Shown here piece after piece: positions 16,725 through 26,151 of a stretch of 64,000 bases of DNA. The stretch covers positions 124,001-188,000 of the forward strand of contig NZ_LJHY01000022.1 in NCBI RefSeq assembly GCF_001295795.1, given 5' to 3'. Under the pieces are notes generated by a model that saw only the letters and a program-made list of their open reading frames with translations, did not search any database and was not told where the DNA came from. Source of the DNA: Novosphingobium sp. AAP83. Its GTDB lineage: Bacteria; Pseudomonadota; Alphaproteobacteria; Sphingomonadales; Sphingomonadaceae. The translations under genes were made by a program, and so were the position numbers. Position 1 is the stretch's first letter. Each line of letters opens with the position of its first letter.

Positions 16725-18136
16725 TGGAACACGTCGCTGTCTCCCCATGGGTCGCTTTGGCCTATCTCATCGCAGGCGTCCTTTTCATCCTCGCGCTGCG
16801 TGGGCTTTCCAGCCCTGCGACAAGCCGTGCGGGCAACCGCTACGGCATGATCGGCATGACCATCGCTGTGGTAACAACGCTGCTCACGCACTCCATCGCC
16901 AGCCTGCCTGAAATTCTTGTGGCCCTCGCCATTGGTGGCGGCATCGGCTTTGTCATCGCAAAGCGGATCGCGATGACCGACATGCCGCAACTGGTCGCGG
17001 CGTTCCACTCGCTGGTCGGTCTCGCGGCGGTTCTGGTGGGCCTTGCGGCCTATCTGAACCCCGAAGCTTTTGGTATCATGCTTCCGAATGGTCAGATCAA
17101 TCCGGTCAGCCGGATCGAACTCGGCCTTGGCGTTGCGATTGGTGCGATTACCTTCTCGGGTTCGATCATCGCGTTCCTGAAGCTTGCCGGCAAGATGAGC
17201 GGATCGCCGATCCTTCTGCCGGGCCGCCATGTGCTGAACCTTGGCACCTTGCTGGCAATCATCGCGTTGACCGCATGGTTCACGCAGGACCAGTCGGTTT
17301 GGGTCATAGCCACGCTGACCGTGCTCGCTTTCATCATTGGATTCCTGCTGATCATCCCGATTGGCGGCGCGGATATGCCGGTGGTCGTCTCGATGCTCAA
17401 CTCCTACTCGGGCTGGGCAGCGGCGGCGATGGGCTTCACGCTCCAGAACACCGCGATGATCGTGACCGGCGCGCTTGTCGGCTCATCAGGCGCGATCCTT
17501 TCCTACATCATGTGCAAGGCGATGAACCGCAGCTTCCTCTCGGTGATCGCAGGCGGCTTTGGCGCAGAAGCAGCGGCTTCGGATGGCACGGTGCGCGAAC
17601 AGCGTCCGTGGAAGCGCGGCTCGGCTGAAGATGCTGCCTATATGATGAAGGAAGCCGAAAGCGTCATCATCATTCCGGGTTACGGCATGGCGGTCAGCCA
17701 AGCCCAGCACGCGCTGCGCGAAATGGGCGACCAGTTGAAAGCGCACGGCGTTAACGTAAAGTATGCGATCCACCCGGTCGCAGGGCGTATGCCGGGGCAC
17801 ATGAACGTGCTGCTGGCTGAAGCCAACGTGCCTTACGATGAAGTGTTCGAGCTCGAAGACATCAACAGCGAGTTCGCGCAAGCTGACGTTGCCTTTATCA
17901 TCGGCGCGAACGACGTGGTCAATCCGGCTGCCAAGACAGACAAGTCCTCGCCGATCTACGGTATGCCCGTGTTCGACGTCGACAAGGCCAAGACGATCTT
18001 CTTCGTCAAGCGCTCGATGGGCGGAGTCGGCTATGCCGGTGTCGACAACGACGTGTTCTACATGGACCAGACGATGATGCTTCTGGCCGATGCCAAGAAG
18101 ATGGTCGAAGATATCGTCAAGTCGTTGGGGCATTGA
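16724..18136 (+). CDS. pntB: NAD(P) transhydrogenase subunit beta
   Basis: A 470-residue protein. The membrane part (about 1-260) has nine or so helices, including GGGIGFVIAKRIAMTDMPQL and MLNSYSGWAAAAMGF. The NADP-binding domain III (about 290-470) has IIPGYGMAVSQAQHALREM, HPVAGRMPGHMNVLLAEANV, IGANDVVNPAAKTDKSSPI and KRSMGGVGYAGVDN. It completes the proton-driven NADPH-generating enzyme, which supplies reducing power alongside the Zwf step encoded elsewhere in the window. ATG 16724 is preceded by AAGGAGAAG. Confidence 0.96.
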   Translation: MEHVAVSPWVALAYLIAGVLFILALRGLSSPATSRAGNRYGMIGMTIAVVTTLLTHSIASLPEILVALAIGGGIGFVIAKRIAMTDMPQLVAAFHSLVGLAAVLVGLAAYLNPEAFGIMLPNGQINPVSRIELGLGVAIGAITFSGSIIAFLKLAGKMSGSPILLPGRHVLNLGTLLAIIALTAWFTQDQSVWVIATLTVLAFIIGFLLIIPIGGADMPVVVSMLNSYSGWAAAAMGFTLQNTAMIVTGALVGSSGAILSYIMCKAMNRSFLSVIAGGFGAEAAASDGTVREQRPWKRGSAEDAAYMMKEAESVIIIPGYGMAVSQAQHALREMGDQLKAHGVNVKYAIHPVAGRMPGHMNVLLAEANVPYDEVFELEDINSEFAQADVAFIIGANDVVNPAAKTDKSSPIYGMPVFDVDKAKTIFFVKRSMGGVGYAGVDNDVFYMDQTMMLLADAKKMVEDIVKSLGH

Positions 18137-18141
18137 TCAAT

Positions 18142-18510
18142 ATGCGGCAAGGCGCGCATGTGTTTCGTCAACAAGCTCGCGCCAAGCGGTCTTGTGGCGG
18201 GGCTGCGATCCTTGCCGCTGCTTCTCTGGCACTCGCATCATGCGCACCTGCCAAACTGGCGCAAGGGCGCGTGAAATCGGCGCTTGTTGAGGCTGGCCTG
18301 TCAGAAGCCAATGCGACTTGCATGGCTGACAGGATGACTGACAGGCTATCCATAGGCCAACTTCAACGGCTTCAGGCCTTGCAGGGGGCAAAACGCGGCT
18401 TGGCCGATTACGTCGCAACCGTGCGGCGTATCGGCGATGCCGAATTGCTCGGCGTGACAGCCAGCGCCGCTGCACTTTGCGCAACAGGCTTTGCACCGGA
18501 AAAGCGGTAA
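18142..18510 (+). CDS. Putative lipoprotein, hypothetical
   Basis: A 122-residue protein with a lipobox: a basic N-region (RQQARAKRSCGG) is followed by AAILAAASLALASC and APAK, giving an acylated Cys at about residue 37. The mature part is alpha-helical (VKSALVEAGLSEANATCMAD, QRLQALQGAKRGLADYVATV) with two further cysteines. The start is uncertain, since ATG 18142 leaves a long N-region and in-frame GTG 18160 would shorten it. It follows pntB almost without a gap. Its function is unknown. Confidence 0.65.
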   Translation: MRQGAHVFRQQARAKRSCGGAAILAAASLALASCAPAKLAQGRVKSALVEAGLSEANATCMADRMTDRLSIGQLQRLQALQGAKRGLADYVATVRRIGDAELLGVTASAAALCATGFAPEKR

Positions 18511-18574
18511 GCCCTAGACCTGTTCTGCCACCTTTCGTAAGGCGAGGGCCGGACAGCCCGGGGAGTATCGGACG

Positions 18575-19264
18575 TTGCGCAAAATCGGCCTTATCGGTGG
18601 CATGAGCTGGGTTTCGACCCGCACGTATTATGAAGACATCAACCAGCTGGTGCAGGCACGCAAAAGCACTTCTGCAAGTGCGCCGCTTCTGATTGAGAGT
18701 TTGGACTTCACCGATCTCATGCGTTTGTCGACGCCCGAACAATGGGCGCATGCAGCGCAAGTCCTGTGTGACAGCGCGCGCAGGCTTGAGCAGGCAGGCG
18801 CGATGGCACTGCTGATCGGGGCCAATTCGATGCACAAGATCTACGACACCGTGGCCGCTGCTGTTTCGGTGCCGGTGATCCATATTGCCGAAGTTGTCGG
18901 TGCAAAGATGAAAGCCGATGGCATCACGAGCGCCACTTTGCTGGGCACACGCAATGTGGTGATGGAAAGCTTCTATCGCAAACGTCTGGTCGCCCACGGT
19001 ATCACCTTGCTACCGCCGGTTATCGAAGAGGTCGAAGAAGTTGACCGCATCATCTACGAAGAACTGATGCAAGGCAAAGCCACGCGCGCTGCCGAACGCA
19101 CGCTTAAAACCATGCTCACCACGATGGGCAACCGGGGCGCACAAGCGGCAGTGCTGGGCTGCACCGAGCTCGACATGATCGTTGATGTCGATGCTAATGT
19201 GCTGCCAATTTACGATTGCACGCGGATTCATGCCGAAGCGGCGGTCGACTGGATGTTTGGCTGA
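18575..19264 (+). CDS. Aspartate/glutamate racemase family protein
   Basis: A 229-residue protein of the Asp/Glu racemase superfamily: KIGLIGGMSWVSTRTYYEDI, LLIESLDFTDL, and the second catalytic segment AAVLGCTELDMIV with its Cys. The first catalytic position, normally C-N-T-x-H-K (Thr in E. coli YgeA), reads GANSMHK here, with Ala instead of a thiol. One-sided chemistry or loss of racemase activity is therefore possible. Translation starts at TTG 18575; GGGGAG lies about 12 bp upstream. The gene is followed four bases later by dgt. Confidence 0.83.
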   Translation: MRKIGLIGGMSWVSTRTYYEDINQLVQARKSTSASAPLLIESLDFTDLMRLSTPEQWAHAAQVLCDSARRLEQAGAMALLIGANSMHKIYDTVAAAVSVPVIHIAEVVGAKMKADGITSATLLGTRNVVMESFYRKRLVAHGITLLPPVIEEVEEVDRIIYEELMQGKATRAAERTLKTMLTTMGNRGAQAAVLGCTELDMIVDVDANVLPIYDCTRIHAEAAVDWMFG

Positions 19265-19268
19265 TCCG

Positions 19269-20444
19269 ATGACAAGTGCAGGCCGGGCGCCTTACGCCAG
19301 CGATCCCTTGCGGTCGCGCGGGCGGGAGTTCGTCACTGATGGCGGATCTGCGCGAGGTCCTCGCAGCGATTTCCAGCGTGACCGTGACCGGATCATCCAT
19401 TCCATCGCGTTCCGCCGCTTGCGCCACAAAACGCAAGTGTTCATCGCGCCAGATGGTGATCACTATCGCGTTCGCCTTACGCACAGCCTGGAAGTGGCGC
19501 AAATTGGACGCGTTATCGCGCGCGCGCTGGGGCTGGACGAGGACCTGACCGAGGCGCTGTGCCTTGCGCACGATATCGGCCATCCCCCGTTTGGCCATGC
19601 CGGCGAGGATGCGCTGGAAACGGCGATGGAGGGCGCGGGCGGGTTTGATCATAACGCCAACACCTTGCGCGTGTTGATGCGGCTCGAAAGCCCCTATTGC
19701 GGGCACGAGGGCCTGAACCTCTCCTGGGAAATGTTGGAAGGCCTTGCCAAACACAACGGCCCGATCCTGAAACCATCGTGGGCGCTGGCAGAGCTTGATC
19801 AGGCCTATCCCCTGGATTTGCCGACTTTCGCCTCTCTGGAAGCGCAAGTTGCCGCGATTTCCGACGATATTGCTTATGACAATCACGACATCGACGATGG
19901 CTTGCGTGCGGGGTTCCTGAGGCTTGATGACCTGATGGAACTGCCCTCGGTTGCCGATCAGTGGCGGCAGATCGAGCGGCGTTTTCCCGGTGCGCCGCAA
20001 GACCGGATGCTGCGCGAACTGGTGCGCGGCCAAATCGGGAGGATGGTCAACGATGTCATCGCTGAAACGCAATCGGGGATAACTGATACCGGCGTTACTA
20101 CCGTTGAAGAGGTGCGGGCAGCCAACCGGCCACTCGCCACGTTCTCGGCCACGATGGGTGAGGAAGAGCGTGCGCTCAAGCAATTCATGTATTCCCGCTT
20201 GTATTTGCATGACGAACAACGCGCGACCGCAGATCGGGCGCGCGATGTGATCGCGGCCCTGTTCGCTGCCTATGCCGCTGACCCTGCGCTATTGCCCGAA
20301 AGCTGGCGCGCTACGCTGCCACAGGCTGAACCTGCGCGGACAAGGCACATCGCCGATTTCATCTCGGGCATGACCGATCGTTATGCGATTGACAGCTATG
20401 CCCGCTTGTTTGGCGAAACGCCCGAAGGGTTGCGCAATGTCTGA
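19269..20444 (+). CDS. dgt: Deoxyguanosinetriphosphate triphosphohydrolase-like protein
   Basis: A 391-residue HD-domain protein. The family start RGREFVTDGGSARGPRSDFQ precedes RDRIIHSIAFRRLRHKTQVF. The metal-binding HD residues are in THSLEVAQIGR and LAHDIGHPPFGHAGE, with further FDHNANTLR and DDIAYDNHDIDDG motifs. Dgt-like proteins hydrolyse dNTPs to deoxynucleoside and triphosphate, and may help maintain the dNTP pool. ATG 19269 was chosen over more upstream in-frame ATGs because family similarity begins here and it directly follows the racemase stop. Confidence 0.92.
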   Translation: MTSAGRAPYASDPLRSRGREFVTDGGSARGPRSDFQRDRDRIIHSIAFRRLRHKTQVFIAPDGDHYRVRLTHSLEVAQIGRVIARALGLDEDLTEALCLAHDIGHPPFGHAGEDALETAMEGAGGFDHNANTLRVLMRLESPYCGHEGLNLSWEMLEGLAKHNGPILKPSWALAELDQAYPLDLPTFASLEAQVAAISDDIAYDNHDIDDGLRAGFLRLDDLMELPSVADQWRQIERRFPGAPQDRMLRELVRGQIGRMVNDVIAETQSGITDTGVTTVEEVRAANRPLATFSATMGEEERALKQFMYSRLYLHDEQRATADRARDVIAALFAAYAADPALLPESWRATLPQAEPARTRHIADFISGMTDRYAIDSYARLFGETPEGLRNV

Positions 20445-21114
20445 CCAGACACGAGTGGTTCTGGTGGGGGCCACCGGCTTGATCGGGCGCGCGGTGATGA
20501 CTGAGGCTATTCATCGGCCCAACATTCATCTGGTGGCCGTTGCACGGCGCGAGACACTTTTGCCAAAAGGCGCGCGGATGGAACTGTTGCTTTCCGATGC
20601 AGAGCATTGGCCCGACGCCATTGCCGCGGGACGCCCCTGGACCGTGATCATCGCACTGGGAACAACCATGAAGGCGGTGGGCGGCGACAAGATGGCTTTC
20701 CGCTCTGTCGATCATGATCTGGTCTTGGAATGTGCGGCTGCGGCAAAAGCTGCGGGCGCGCGCCAGTTGATCGTGGTTTCATCGGTGGGGGCGCAGTTTT
20801 CTTCAAAGAACTTCTATCTATCGGTCAAAGGCGAGGTCGAGGCCAAATTGGCCAAACTGCATTTTGATCGTCTCGACATCATCCGTCCGGGCTTGTTGCG
20901 TGGCCATCGGGAAGGTCCGCTTCGTCCGGTGGAGCGGCTTGCGATGATCTTCAGCCCTTTGCTGGATTTGCTGATGATCGGAGGCTGGCGCAAGTATCGT
21001 TCGGTCAGGGACAGCGAACTTGCGCGGGTCATTCTTAGTTTGGCCGGTAGCAAGCAGCACGGTCGCCATGTGTTCGAGCATGACGACTTCCGGCGCGTGC
21101 TTCATCGTCGATAA
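20437..21114 (+). CDS. NAD(P)-binding Rossmann-fold protein (atypical SDR)
   Basis: A 225-residue atypical SDR resembling the HTATIP2/NAD(P)H-binding group. The nucleotide motif is VVLVGATGLIGRAV (GxxGxxG). Further landmarks are IIALGTTMKAVG, LIVVSSVGAQFSSKNFYLSV, KGEVEAKL and IIRPGLLRG. A Y-x-x-x-K pair is seen at YLSVKGE. The substrate is unknown. Its ATG lies inside the last codons of dgt (8-bp overlap), so it is probably cotranslated with dgt. The glycine riboswitch begins 74 bp downstream. Confidence 0.82.
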   Translation: MSDQTRVVLVGATGLIGRAVMTEAIHRPNIHLVAVARRETLLPKGARMELLLSDAEHWPDAIAAGRPWTVIIALGTTMKAVGGDKMAFRSVDHDLVLECAAAAKAAGARQLIVVSSVGAQFSSKNFYLSVKGEVEAKLAKLHFDRLDIIRPGLLRGHREGPLRPVERLAMIFSPLLDLLMIGGWRKYRSVRDSELARVILSLAGSKQHGRHVFEHDDFRRVLHRR

Positions 21115-21187
21115 GGAGCGGGGATAAGGGTGGCGTGGCGAGGTTGACTTCACGCTGCACCGCAGCGAAAAGGCACCGTCGCTGATC

Positions 21188-21400
21188 GCGCGGGAGAGTT
21201 CTCTCGATTCGTTCAGAATCGGGAGACGCCGAAGGAGCAACCGCCCCGGAATCTCTCAGGCACATGGACCGCGTGGGTCGATAGCGACGCTCTGGAAAGT
21301 GCTACCTCTCTTAGAGGGGGGCCGCCGAAGGGGTAACCCCATCAAGCCCTTCTGGAGAGGAGGGTGGGGGAAAGCTCTCAGGTTTCCGTGACAGAGGGGG
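21188..21400 (+). promoter_or_regulatory. Tandem glycine riboswitch upstream of gcvT
   Basis: Two consecutive glycine aptamers are recognisable. Aptamer 1 spans about 21189-21273: P1 cgcgg/ccgcg, conserved gccgaaggagcaa at 21228-21240 and ctctcaggca at 21253-21262. Aptamer 2 spans about 21290-21396: P1 ctctg/cagag, gccgaaggggtaac near 21324, ctctcaggt at 21375, and acagagggggcg at the end. The linker is short, as usual for the tandem form. It precedes the complete glycine-cleavage operon, so glycine should switch on gcv expression. The aptamer ends 37 bp before the gcvT start codon. Confidence 0.92.
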
Positions 21401-21437
21401 CGCCGAATGGCGTCTGAACTGTACGGGAAACTGATTT

Positions 21438-22598
21438 GTGAGCGACACATACGATATTGATCTGTCCGATGACCACGAAGGCGAGCCGCTTGGCCCGCTT
21501 TCGCTGCCACTGGATGATTGGCACCGCGCACGCGGTGGCCGCATGGTGGACTTTGCTGGGTACTGGATGCCGGTCCAGTTCGAAGGCATCATTGCCGAAC
21601 ATCTATGGACGCGGACCAGTGCCGGGTTCTTTGATGTCTCGCACATGGGCCAGCTCTATGTTTCGGGCGAGGGTGTTGAAGCTGCACTTGAGGCTGTTCT
21701 GCCGATTGACCTTGCGACGCTGCCGGTGGGCGGGGTGCGCTATTCGCTGCTGCTGAATGATCAGGGCGGCATCCTTGATGACCTGATGGTAACGCGCTGG
21801 AGCACCGGCTTTTACCTTGTGGTCAATGGCGCGACCAAGTGGGACGATATCGCCCATTTGCGCGAGTTTCTGCCTGACGAAGTCACGCTCAATCATCTTG
21901 AAGACAGCGCGCTTTTCGCATTGCAAGGCCCAAAGGCTGCCGAGGCATTGGAGGGTTTGATCAGCGGGGAGCAGTCGCTTTCATCGCTGAGCTTCATGCG
22001 CGGCGCGGCCTTCAAGTTGGGCGAGATCGAGGCGTGGATCAGCCGCTCGGGCTATACCGGCGAGGACGGCTTCGAGATTTCCGTTCCTGCTGAGAATGCA
22101 GCTGAAATCGCCGATTTGGTTTGCGCGCAGCCGCAAGTAAAGCCCATAGGCCTTGGTGCGCGCGATAGCCTTCGACTTGAAGCAGGCCTTCCGCTTTACG
22201 GCCATGACATGACCGACTCGGTCGATCCGGTCAGTGCTGACTTGCTGTTTGGCATCAACAAACGCCGCCGCACCGAAGGCGGTTTTCCCGGGGCTGACAC
22301 GATCCTGCCGCTAATCACCAATGGCGCGCCGACGCGGCGCGTCGGCCTGTTGATTGAAGGCCGGATGGCCGCACGCGAAGGCGCAATGGTCCTGCTTGGC
22401 GATACCGAGATCGGCACGGTTACGTCCGGTGGTTTTTCGCCAAGCCTCGAACGGCCCATCGCGATGGCCTTTGTTGCCACAGAGCATGCCGCACCCGGCA
22501 CATCACTTTCCATCGACGTGCGGGGGCGCAAGCTTGCCGCCACTGTCGCGCCGATGCCTTTCGTTCCCCACTGTTATTACCGCAAAGGAGCCGCATGA
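21438..22598 (+). CDS. gcvT: Glycine cleavage system T protein (aminomethyltransferase)
   Basis: A 386-residue THF-dependent aminomethyltransferase that releases ammonia and forms 5,10-methylene-THF from the aminomethyl-H protein. Seen are [34 protein letters not shown], the catalytic-region Asp in [28 protein letters not shown], and [23 protein letters not shown] 21438 is the start. It is the first gene of the riboswitch-controlled operon and overlaps gcvH by 4 bp. Confidence 0.96.
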   Translation: MSDTYDIDLSDDHEGEPLGPLSLPLDDWHRARGGRMVDFAGYWMPVQFEGIIAEHLWTRTSAGFFDVSHMGQLYVSGEGVEAALEAVLPIDLATLPVGGVRYSLLLNDQGGILDDLMVTRWSTGFYLVVNGATKWDDIAHLREFLPDEVTLNHLEDSALFALQGPKAAEALEGLISGEQSLSSLSFMRGAAFKLGEIEAWISRSGYTGEDGFEISVPAENAAEIADLVCAQPQVKPIGLGARDSLRLEAGLPLYGHDMTDSVDPVSADLLFGINKRRRTEGGFPGADTILPLITNGAPTRRVGLLIEGRMAAREGAMVLLGDTEIGTVTSGGFSPSLERPIAMAFVATEHAAPGTSLSIDVRGRKLAATVAPMPFVPHCYYRKGAA

Positions 22599-22969
22599 TG
22601 ACCCGCTATTTCACCAAGGACCACGAATGGATCGCGGTTGAAGGCAGCGAAGCCACTGTTGGCATCACGCATTATGCCCAGAGCCAGTTGGGCGACATCA
22701 CTTTCGTCGAAGTGCCCGCCATTCATGCCACGGTTGGCAAAGGCGATAGCGCTTCAGTAGTTGATAGCGTGAAGGCCGCATCGGACGTCTATGCGCCGGT
22801 TTCGGGCACAGTCACCGCCGTCAACGCTGCGCTCGAAGATCAGCCCGAACTGGTCAATTCCGAAGCCGAGGGCGAAGGCTGGCTGTGGAAGATGACTTTG
22901 TCCGACCCTGCCGAGCTTGCAGGATTGATGGACGAGGCTGCCTATCAGACATTCGTGGCGGAGCTTTGA
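22595..22969 (+). CDS. gcvH: Glycine cleavage system H protein
   Basis: A 124-residue lipoyl carrier. The start is [20 protein letters not shown]. The lipoyl-lysine motif is [18 protein letters not shown] (Lys in VKA), and the C-terminus is [23 protein letters not shown] precedes the ATG, which overlaps the gcvT stop. It shuttles the aminomethyl group between the P, T and L proteins. Confidence 0.96.
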   Translation: MMTRYFTKDHEWIAVEGSEATVGITHYAQSQLGDITFVEVPAIHATVGKGDSASVVDSVKAASDVYAPVSGTVTAVNAALEDQPELVNSEAEGEGWLWKMTLSDPAELAGLMDEAAYQTFVAEL

Positions 22970-22973
22970 TCCG

Positions 22974-24332
22974 ATGCGCTATCTTCCCCTGACCGACGCT
23001 GACCGGAGCGCTATGCTCGCGGTTATCGGCGCGGGCTCAATCGACGAATTGTTCGCCGATGTGCCCGAACAGGCGCGGCTGACTGCGCCAATTGCCGGAT
23101 TGCCCAATCATGCCAGTGAAATGACCGTAGAGCGCCATATGGCGCGGCTATCGGCGAACAATGTCGCTGCGGGTTCAGTGCCGTTCTTCCTTGGCGCGGG
23201 CGCGTATCGCCATCACATTCCCGCAACGGTCGATCACATGATCCAGCGCGGCGAATTCCTGACGGCTTACACTCCGTATCAGCCGGAAATCGCGCAAGGC
23301 ACGTTGCAGGTGCTGTTTGAATTCCAAACGCAAGTGGCGCGATTGTTCGGTACCGATATTGCTAACGCCTCGCTCTACGATGGTTCGACAGCGTGCTGGG
23401 AAGCGATTGCGATGGCAGGGCGCATCACGCGCCGCAACAAGGCCGTGCTTTCGGGCGGTCTCCACCCGCATTATGTTGAAACATCGCGCACGATGGCGAA
23501 GTTTACAGGCGACGTGCTTGACATCAGCAATCCGGAACTGGTTGCTGATCCCGATGATGATGCTGTGATCGCCAAGATTGATGGCGAAACGTCCTGCGTG
23601 GTGGTGCAATATCCTGATGTTCTAGGCCGTATTCCCGATCTGGCTGCTATTGCTGCGGCGGCGCAGGCCAAGGGTGCACTGCTGATTGCCGTGGTCACCG
23701 AACCGGTCGCGCTTGGTCTGCTTGAAAGTCCTGGCAGCCTTGGCGCGGATATCGTGGTAGGCGAAGGGCAGGCGATTGGCGTCGGCCTTCAGTTCGGCGG
23801 ACCCTACCTTGGTCTGTTCGGTTGCCGCGAGAAGTTCGTGCGGCAAATTCCCGGACGCCTCTGCGGCGAAACGATTGATGCCGATGGCAAGCGCGGCTTC
23901 GTGCTGACGTTGTCCACCCGCGAACAGCATATTCGGCGTGAGAAGGCGACGAGCAACATTTGCACAAACTCCGGCCTATGTGCGCTGGCGTTCTCGGTCC
24001 ACATGACGCTGCTTGGCGGGGCAGGGCTGGCCAATATGGCCAAGCTGAGCCACCTTCGCGCCAAGCAAACGGCAGAGCGTCTTGGCAAGGTGCCCGGTGT
24101 TGCCGTTGTGAACCGCCATTACTTCAACGAATTCGCAGTGACCCTGCCCAAGGATGCGCGGCAAGTGGTGCGTAATCTGGCGGACGCTCAAGTGCTTGGC
24201 GGTGTGTCGCTCGGGCGGCTTTATCCGCAAGTGGATACGCTGTCGGGCGGTCTGCTTATCGCTGCGACCGAATGCACGACCGAGGACGATATTGCGGCGC
24301 TGGCGACAGCGCTTGAGGAGGTGCTGGCATGA
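22974..24332 (+). CDS. gcvPA: Glycine dehydrogenase (decarboxylating) subunit 1
   Basis: A 452-residue N-terminal half of the PLP-dependent P protein, in the split two-gene form. The pattern includes [71 protein letters not shown] and the C-terminal [20 protein letters not shown]. It lacks the PLP lysine, which is in subunit 2, and forms the heterodimer partner. It starts 4 bp after gcvH and overlaps gcvPB by 4 bp. Confidence 0.95.
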   Translation: MRYLPLTDADRSAMLAVIGAGSIDELFADVPEQARLTAPIAGLPNHASEMTVERHMARLSANNVAAGSVPFFLGAGAYRHHIPATVDHMIQRGEFLTAYTPYQPEIAQGTLQVLFEFQTQVARLFGTDIANASLYDGSTACWEAIAMAGRITRRNKAVLSGGLHPHYVETSRTMAKFTGDVLDISNPELVADPDDDAVIAKIDGETSCVVVQYPDVLGRIPDLAAIAAAAQAKGALLIAVVTEPVALGLLESPGSLGADIVVGEGQAIGVGLQFGGPYLGLFGCREKFVRQIPGRLCGETIDADGKRGFVLTLSTREQHIRREKATSNICTNSGLCALAFSVHMTLLGGAGLANMAKLSHLRAKQTAERLGKVPGVAVVNRHYFNEFAVTLPKDARQVVRNLADAQVLGGVSLGRLYPQVDTLSGGLLIAATECTTEDDIAALATALEEVLA

Positions 24333-25885
24333 ACGAGATCAACCCATCGGGCTGGCGTCCTGCTTTGGGCGCAGGCTCGGTACCGCGCGAGATCGAGACT
24401 TTTACGGGTAACCGCGCGTTGCAACTTGAGGAAGCGCTGCTGTTTGAAATCGGCGCGGCGGATCGTTCGGGCGTGGACTTTGATGACGTGCCGGACTTTG
24501 ATCTTTCGGCACTTGGCCCCAATGCCCGCAAGGCTGCGCCTGACCTGCCGGGCCTGTCAGAGCCCGAAACGGTGCGGCACTACACGCGGCTTTCGCGCCA
24601 GAACTATGCGATTGATCTTGGCGTGTTTCCGCTGGGTTCCTGCACAATGAAACACAATCCGCGCCTCGATGAAAAGGTCGCGCGGATGCCGGGCTTTGCC
24701 GATGTTCATCCGTTGCAGCCGGTGCAGACCGTGCAAGGCGCGCTCTCGGCGATCAACGAATTGGCGGTCTGGCTCGTCAAGCTGACAGGCATGCATGGCG
24801 TGGCGATGACGCCCAAGGCGGGTGCGCATGGCGAATTGTGCGGGCTACTGTGCATTCGTGCTGCGCTTGAAGCTAAGGGCGATCCGCGCGAGGTAATCCT
24901 CGTGCCCGAGAGTGCGCACGGCACAAATCCGGCGACGGCGGCCTTCGCGGGCTATCGCGTGGAAAACATCCCTGCGACTGCTGATGGCCGCGTTGATGTG
25001 GCAGCACTCACCGCGCGGCTTGGGCCGGACGTGGCGGGGGTGATGATTACGAACCCTAACACCTGTGGTCTGTTCGAGCGTGATTTGAAGGTGATCGCCG
25101 ATGCGGTCCATGCCGTTGGTGGATATGTCTATTGCGATGGTGCGAACTTCAACGCCATCGTTGGGCGCGTGCGTCCGGGCGATCTGGGCGTTGATGCGAT
25201 GCACATCAATTTGCACAAGACGTTCTCCACGCCGCACGGTGGCGGTGGTCCGGGTTCGGGGCCGGTGGTCCTGTCCGAAGCGCTTGCGCCGTTCGGGCCA
25301 TTGCCATTCACTTCACGCCAAGCCGATGGCTCGATCAAGCTGATCGAGGAGGAAGACGCGCATCTTGAGCACCCGCAGGCGTTCGGGCGGTTGTGCGCAT
25401 TCCACGGCCAGATGGGGATGTATACACGCGCGCTTGCCTATATCCTCAGCCACGGGGCTGATGGCTTACGGCAAGTGTCGGGCGATGCTGTGCTGAACGC
25501 GAATTATGTTCTGCGCAGTCTTGACGATGTGCTTGATGCGCCGTTTGGTCCGGCAGGGCATTGCATGCACGAAGCGCTCTTTAGCGATGATGGCTTTGCC
25601 GATGGTTTCTCGACGCTCGATCTGGCTAAGGGCCTGATTGACGAGGGCTATCATCCGATGACCGTCTATTTCCCGCTGGTCGTGCACGGAGCGATGTTGA
25701 TCGAGCCGACCGAAACCGAGAGCAAGGCCGGGCTGGACCAGTTCATCGGCGCTATGCGTTCGCTAGCCGAGCGGGCCGTTGCGGGTGACGAAATGCTCAA
25801 GAGCGCCCCGCATCTGGCACCACGCAGGCGGCTTGATGAAACTCTGGCAGCGCGCAAACCCAAGCTGGTTTACAAGGACGCTTGA
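24329..25885 (+). CDS. gcvPB: Glycine dehydrogenase (decarboxylating) subunit 2
   Basis: A 518-residue catalytic half of the P protein. It decarboxylates glycine and loads the aminomethyl group on GcvH. The PLP-binding lysine is in [20 protein letters not shown]. Other landmarks are [12 protein letters not shown]-like [33 protein letters not shown] and [11 protein letters not shown]. It ends the gcv operon; a strong hairpin with T-run lies 9 bp downstream. The lipoamide dehydrogenase (L protein) gene is not here and is presumably shared with other complexes. Confidence 0.95.
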   Translation: MNEINPSGWRPALGAGSVPREIETFTGNRALQLEEALLFEIGAADRSGVDFDDVPDFDLSALGPNARKAAPDLPGLSEPETVRHYTRLSRQNYAIDLGVFPLGSCTMKHNPRLDEKVARMPGFADVHPLQPVQTVQGALSAINELAVWLVKLTGMHGVAMTPKAGAHGELCGLLCIRAALEAKGDPREVILVPESAHGTNPATAAFAGYRVENIPATADGRVDVAALTARLGPDVAGVMITNPNTCGLFERDLKVIADAVHAVGGYVYCDGANFNAIVGRVRPGDLGVDAMHINLHKTFSTPHGGGGPGSGPVVLSEALAPFGPLPFTSRQADGSIKLIEEEDAHLEHPQAFGRLCAFHGQMGMYTRALAYILSHGADGLRQVSGDAVLNANYVLRSLDDVLDAPFGPAGHCMHEALFSDDGFADGFSTLDLAKGLIDEGYHPMTVYFPLVVHGAMLIEPTETESKAGLDQFIGAMRSLAERAVAGDEMLKSAPHLAPRRRLDETLAARKPKLVYKDA

Positions 25886-25893
25886 TACAATTC

Positions 25894-25927
25894 GGGCCGT
25901 CGTGGAAATGCCACGGCGGCCCGTTTT
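25894..25927 (+). terminator. Intrinsic terminator of the gcv operon
   Basis: gggccgtcgtgg (25894-25905) pairs with ccacggcggccc (25911-25922): 12 bp with one G-T wobble and a five-base loop aaatg, followed by GTTTT. It lies between gcvPB and the convergent entericidin-like gene. Confidence 0.85.
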
Positions 25928-25930
25928 GGC

Positions 25931-26062
25931 TTAGTTGATGGCGTCTTCAGTGGTTTTTGAGACGGACTTGAGGTCATCGCCGGCACCCTTGACGGTGTTG
26001 CAGGCAGTTGCTCCCAGCAGCAGGCCGCCCAGCATCGTGGCCATTATAAGTTTGCGGATCAT
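25931..26062 (-). CDS. Entericidin-like small lipoprotein (43 aa)
   Basis: A 43-residue prolipoprotein. The signal is MIRKLIMATMLGGLLLGATAC with the lipobox GATAC, and the mature part is CNTVKGAGDDLKSVSKTTED plus AIN. This is the entericidin A/B pattern (a short NTVKGAGxD-type lipoprotein, often stress-induced, proposed as a bacteriolytic or antidote peptide in enterobacteria; the role in alphaproteobacteria is unclear). GAAAGG precedes ATG 26062. The longer in-frame extension upstream looks non-coding. Confidence 0.85.
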   Translation of the reverse strand: MIRKLIMATMLGGLLLGATACNTVKGAGDDLKSVSKTTEDAIN

Positions 26063-26151
26063 GGATTTCGCCTTTCGAAAAACGGGATGTGCAAGGCTGC
26101 GCATCATGAGTTCTACAAAGGTCTGAACGTCGGAGCGTACCGACGGTTCCG

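Noticed and set aside
19194-20219. 341-codon minus-strand frame
   Set aside because: It is antisense to dgt, which carries the HD motifs; no supporting features.
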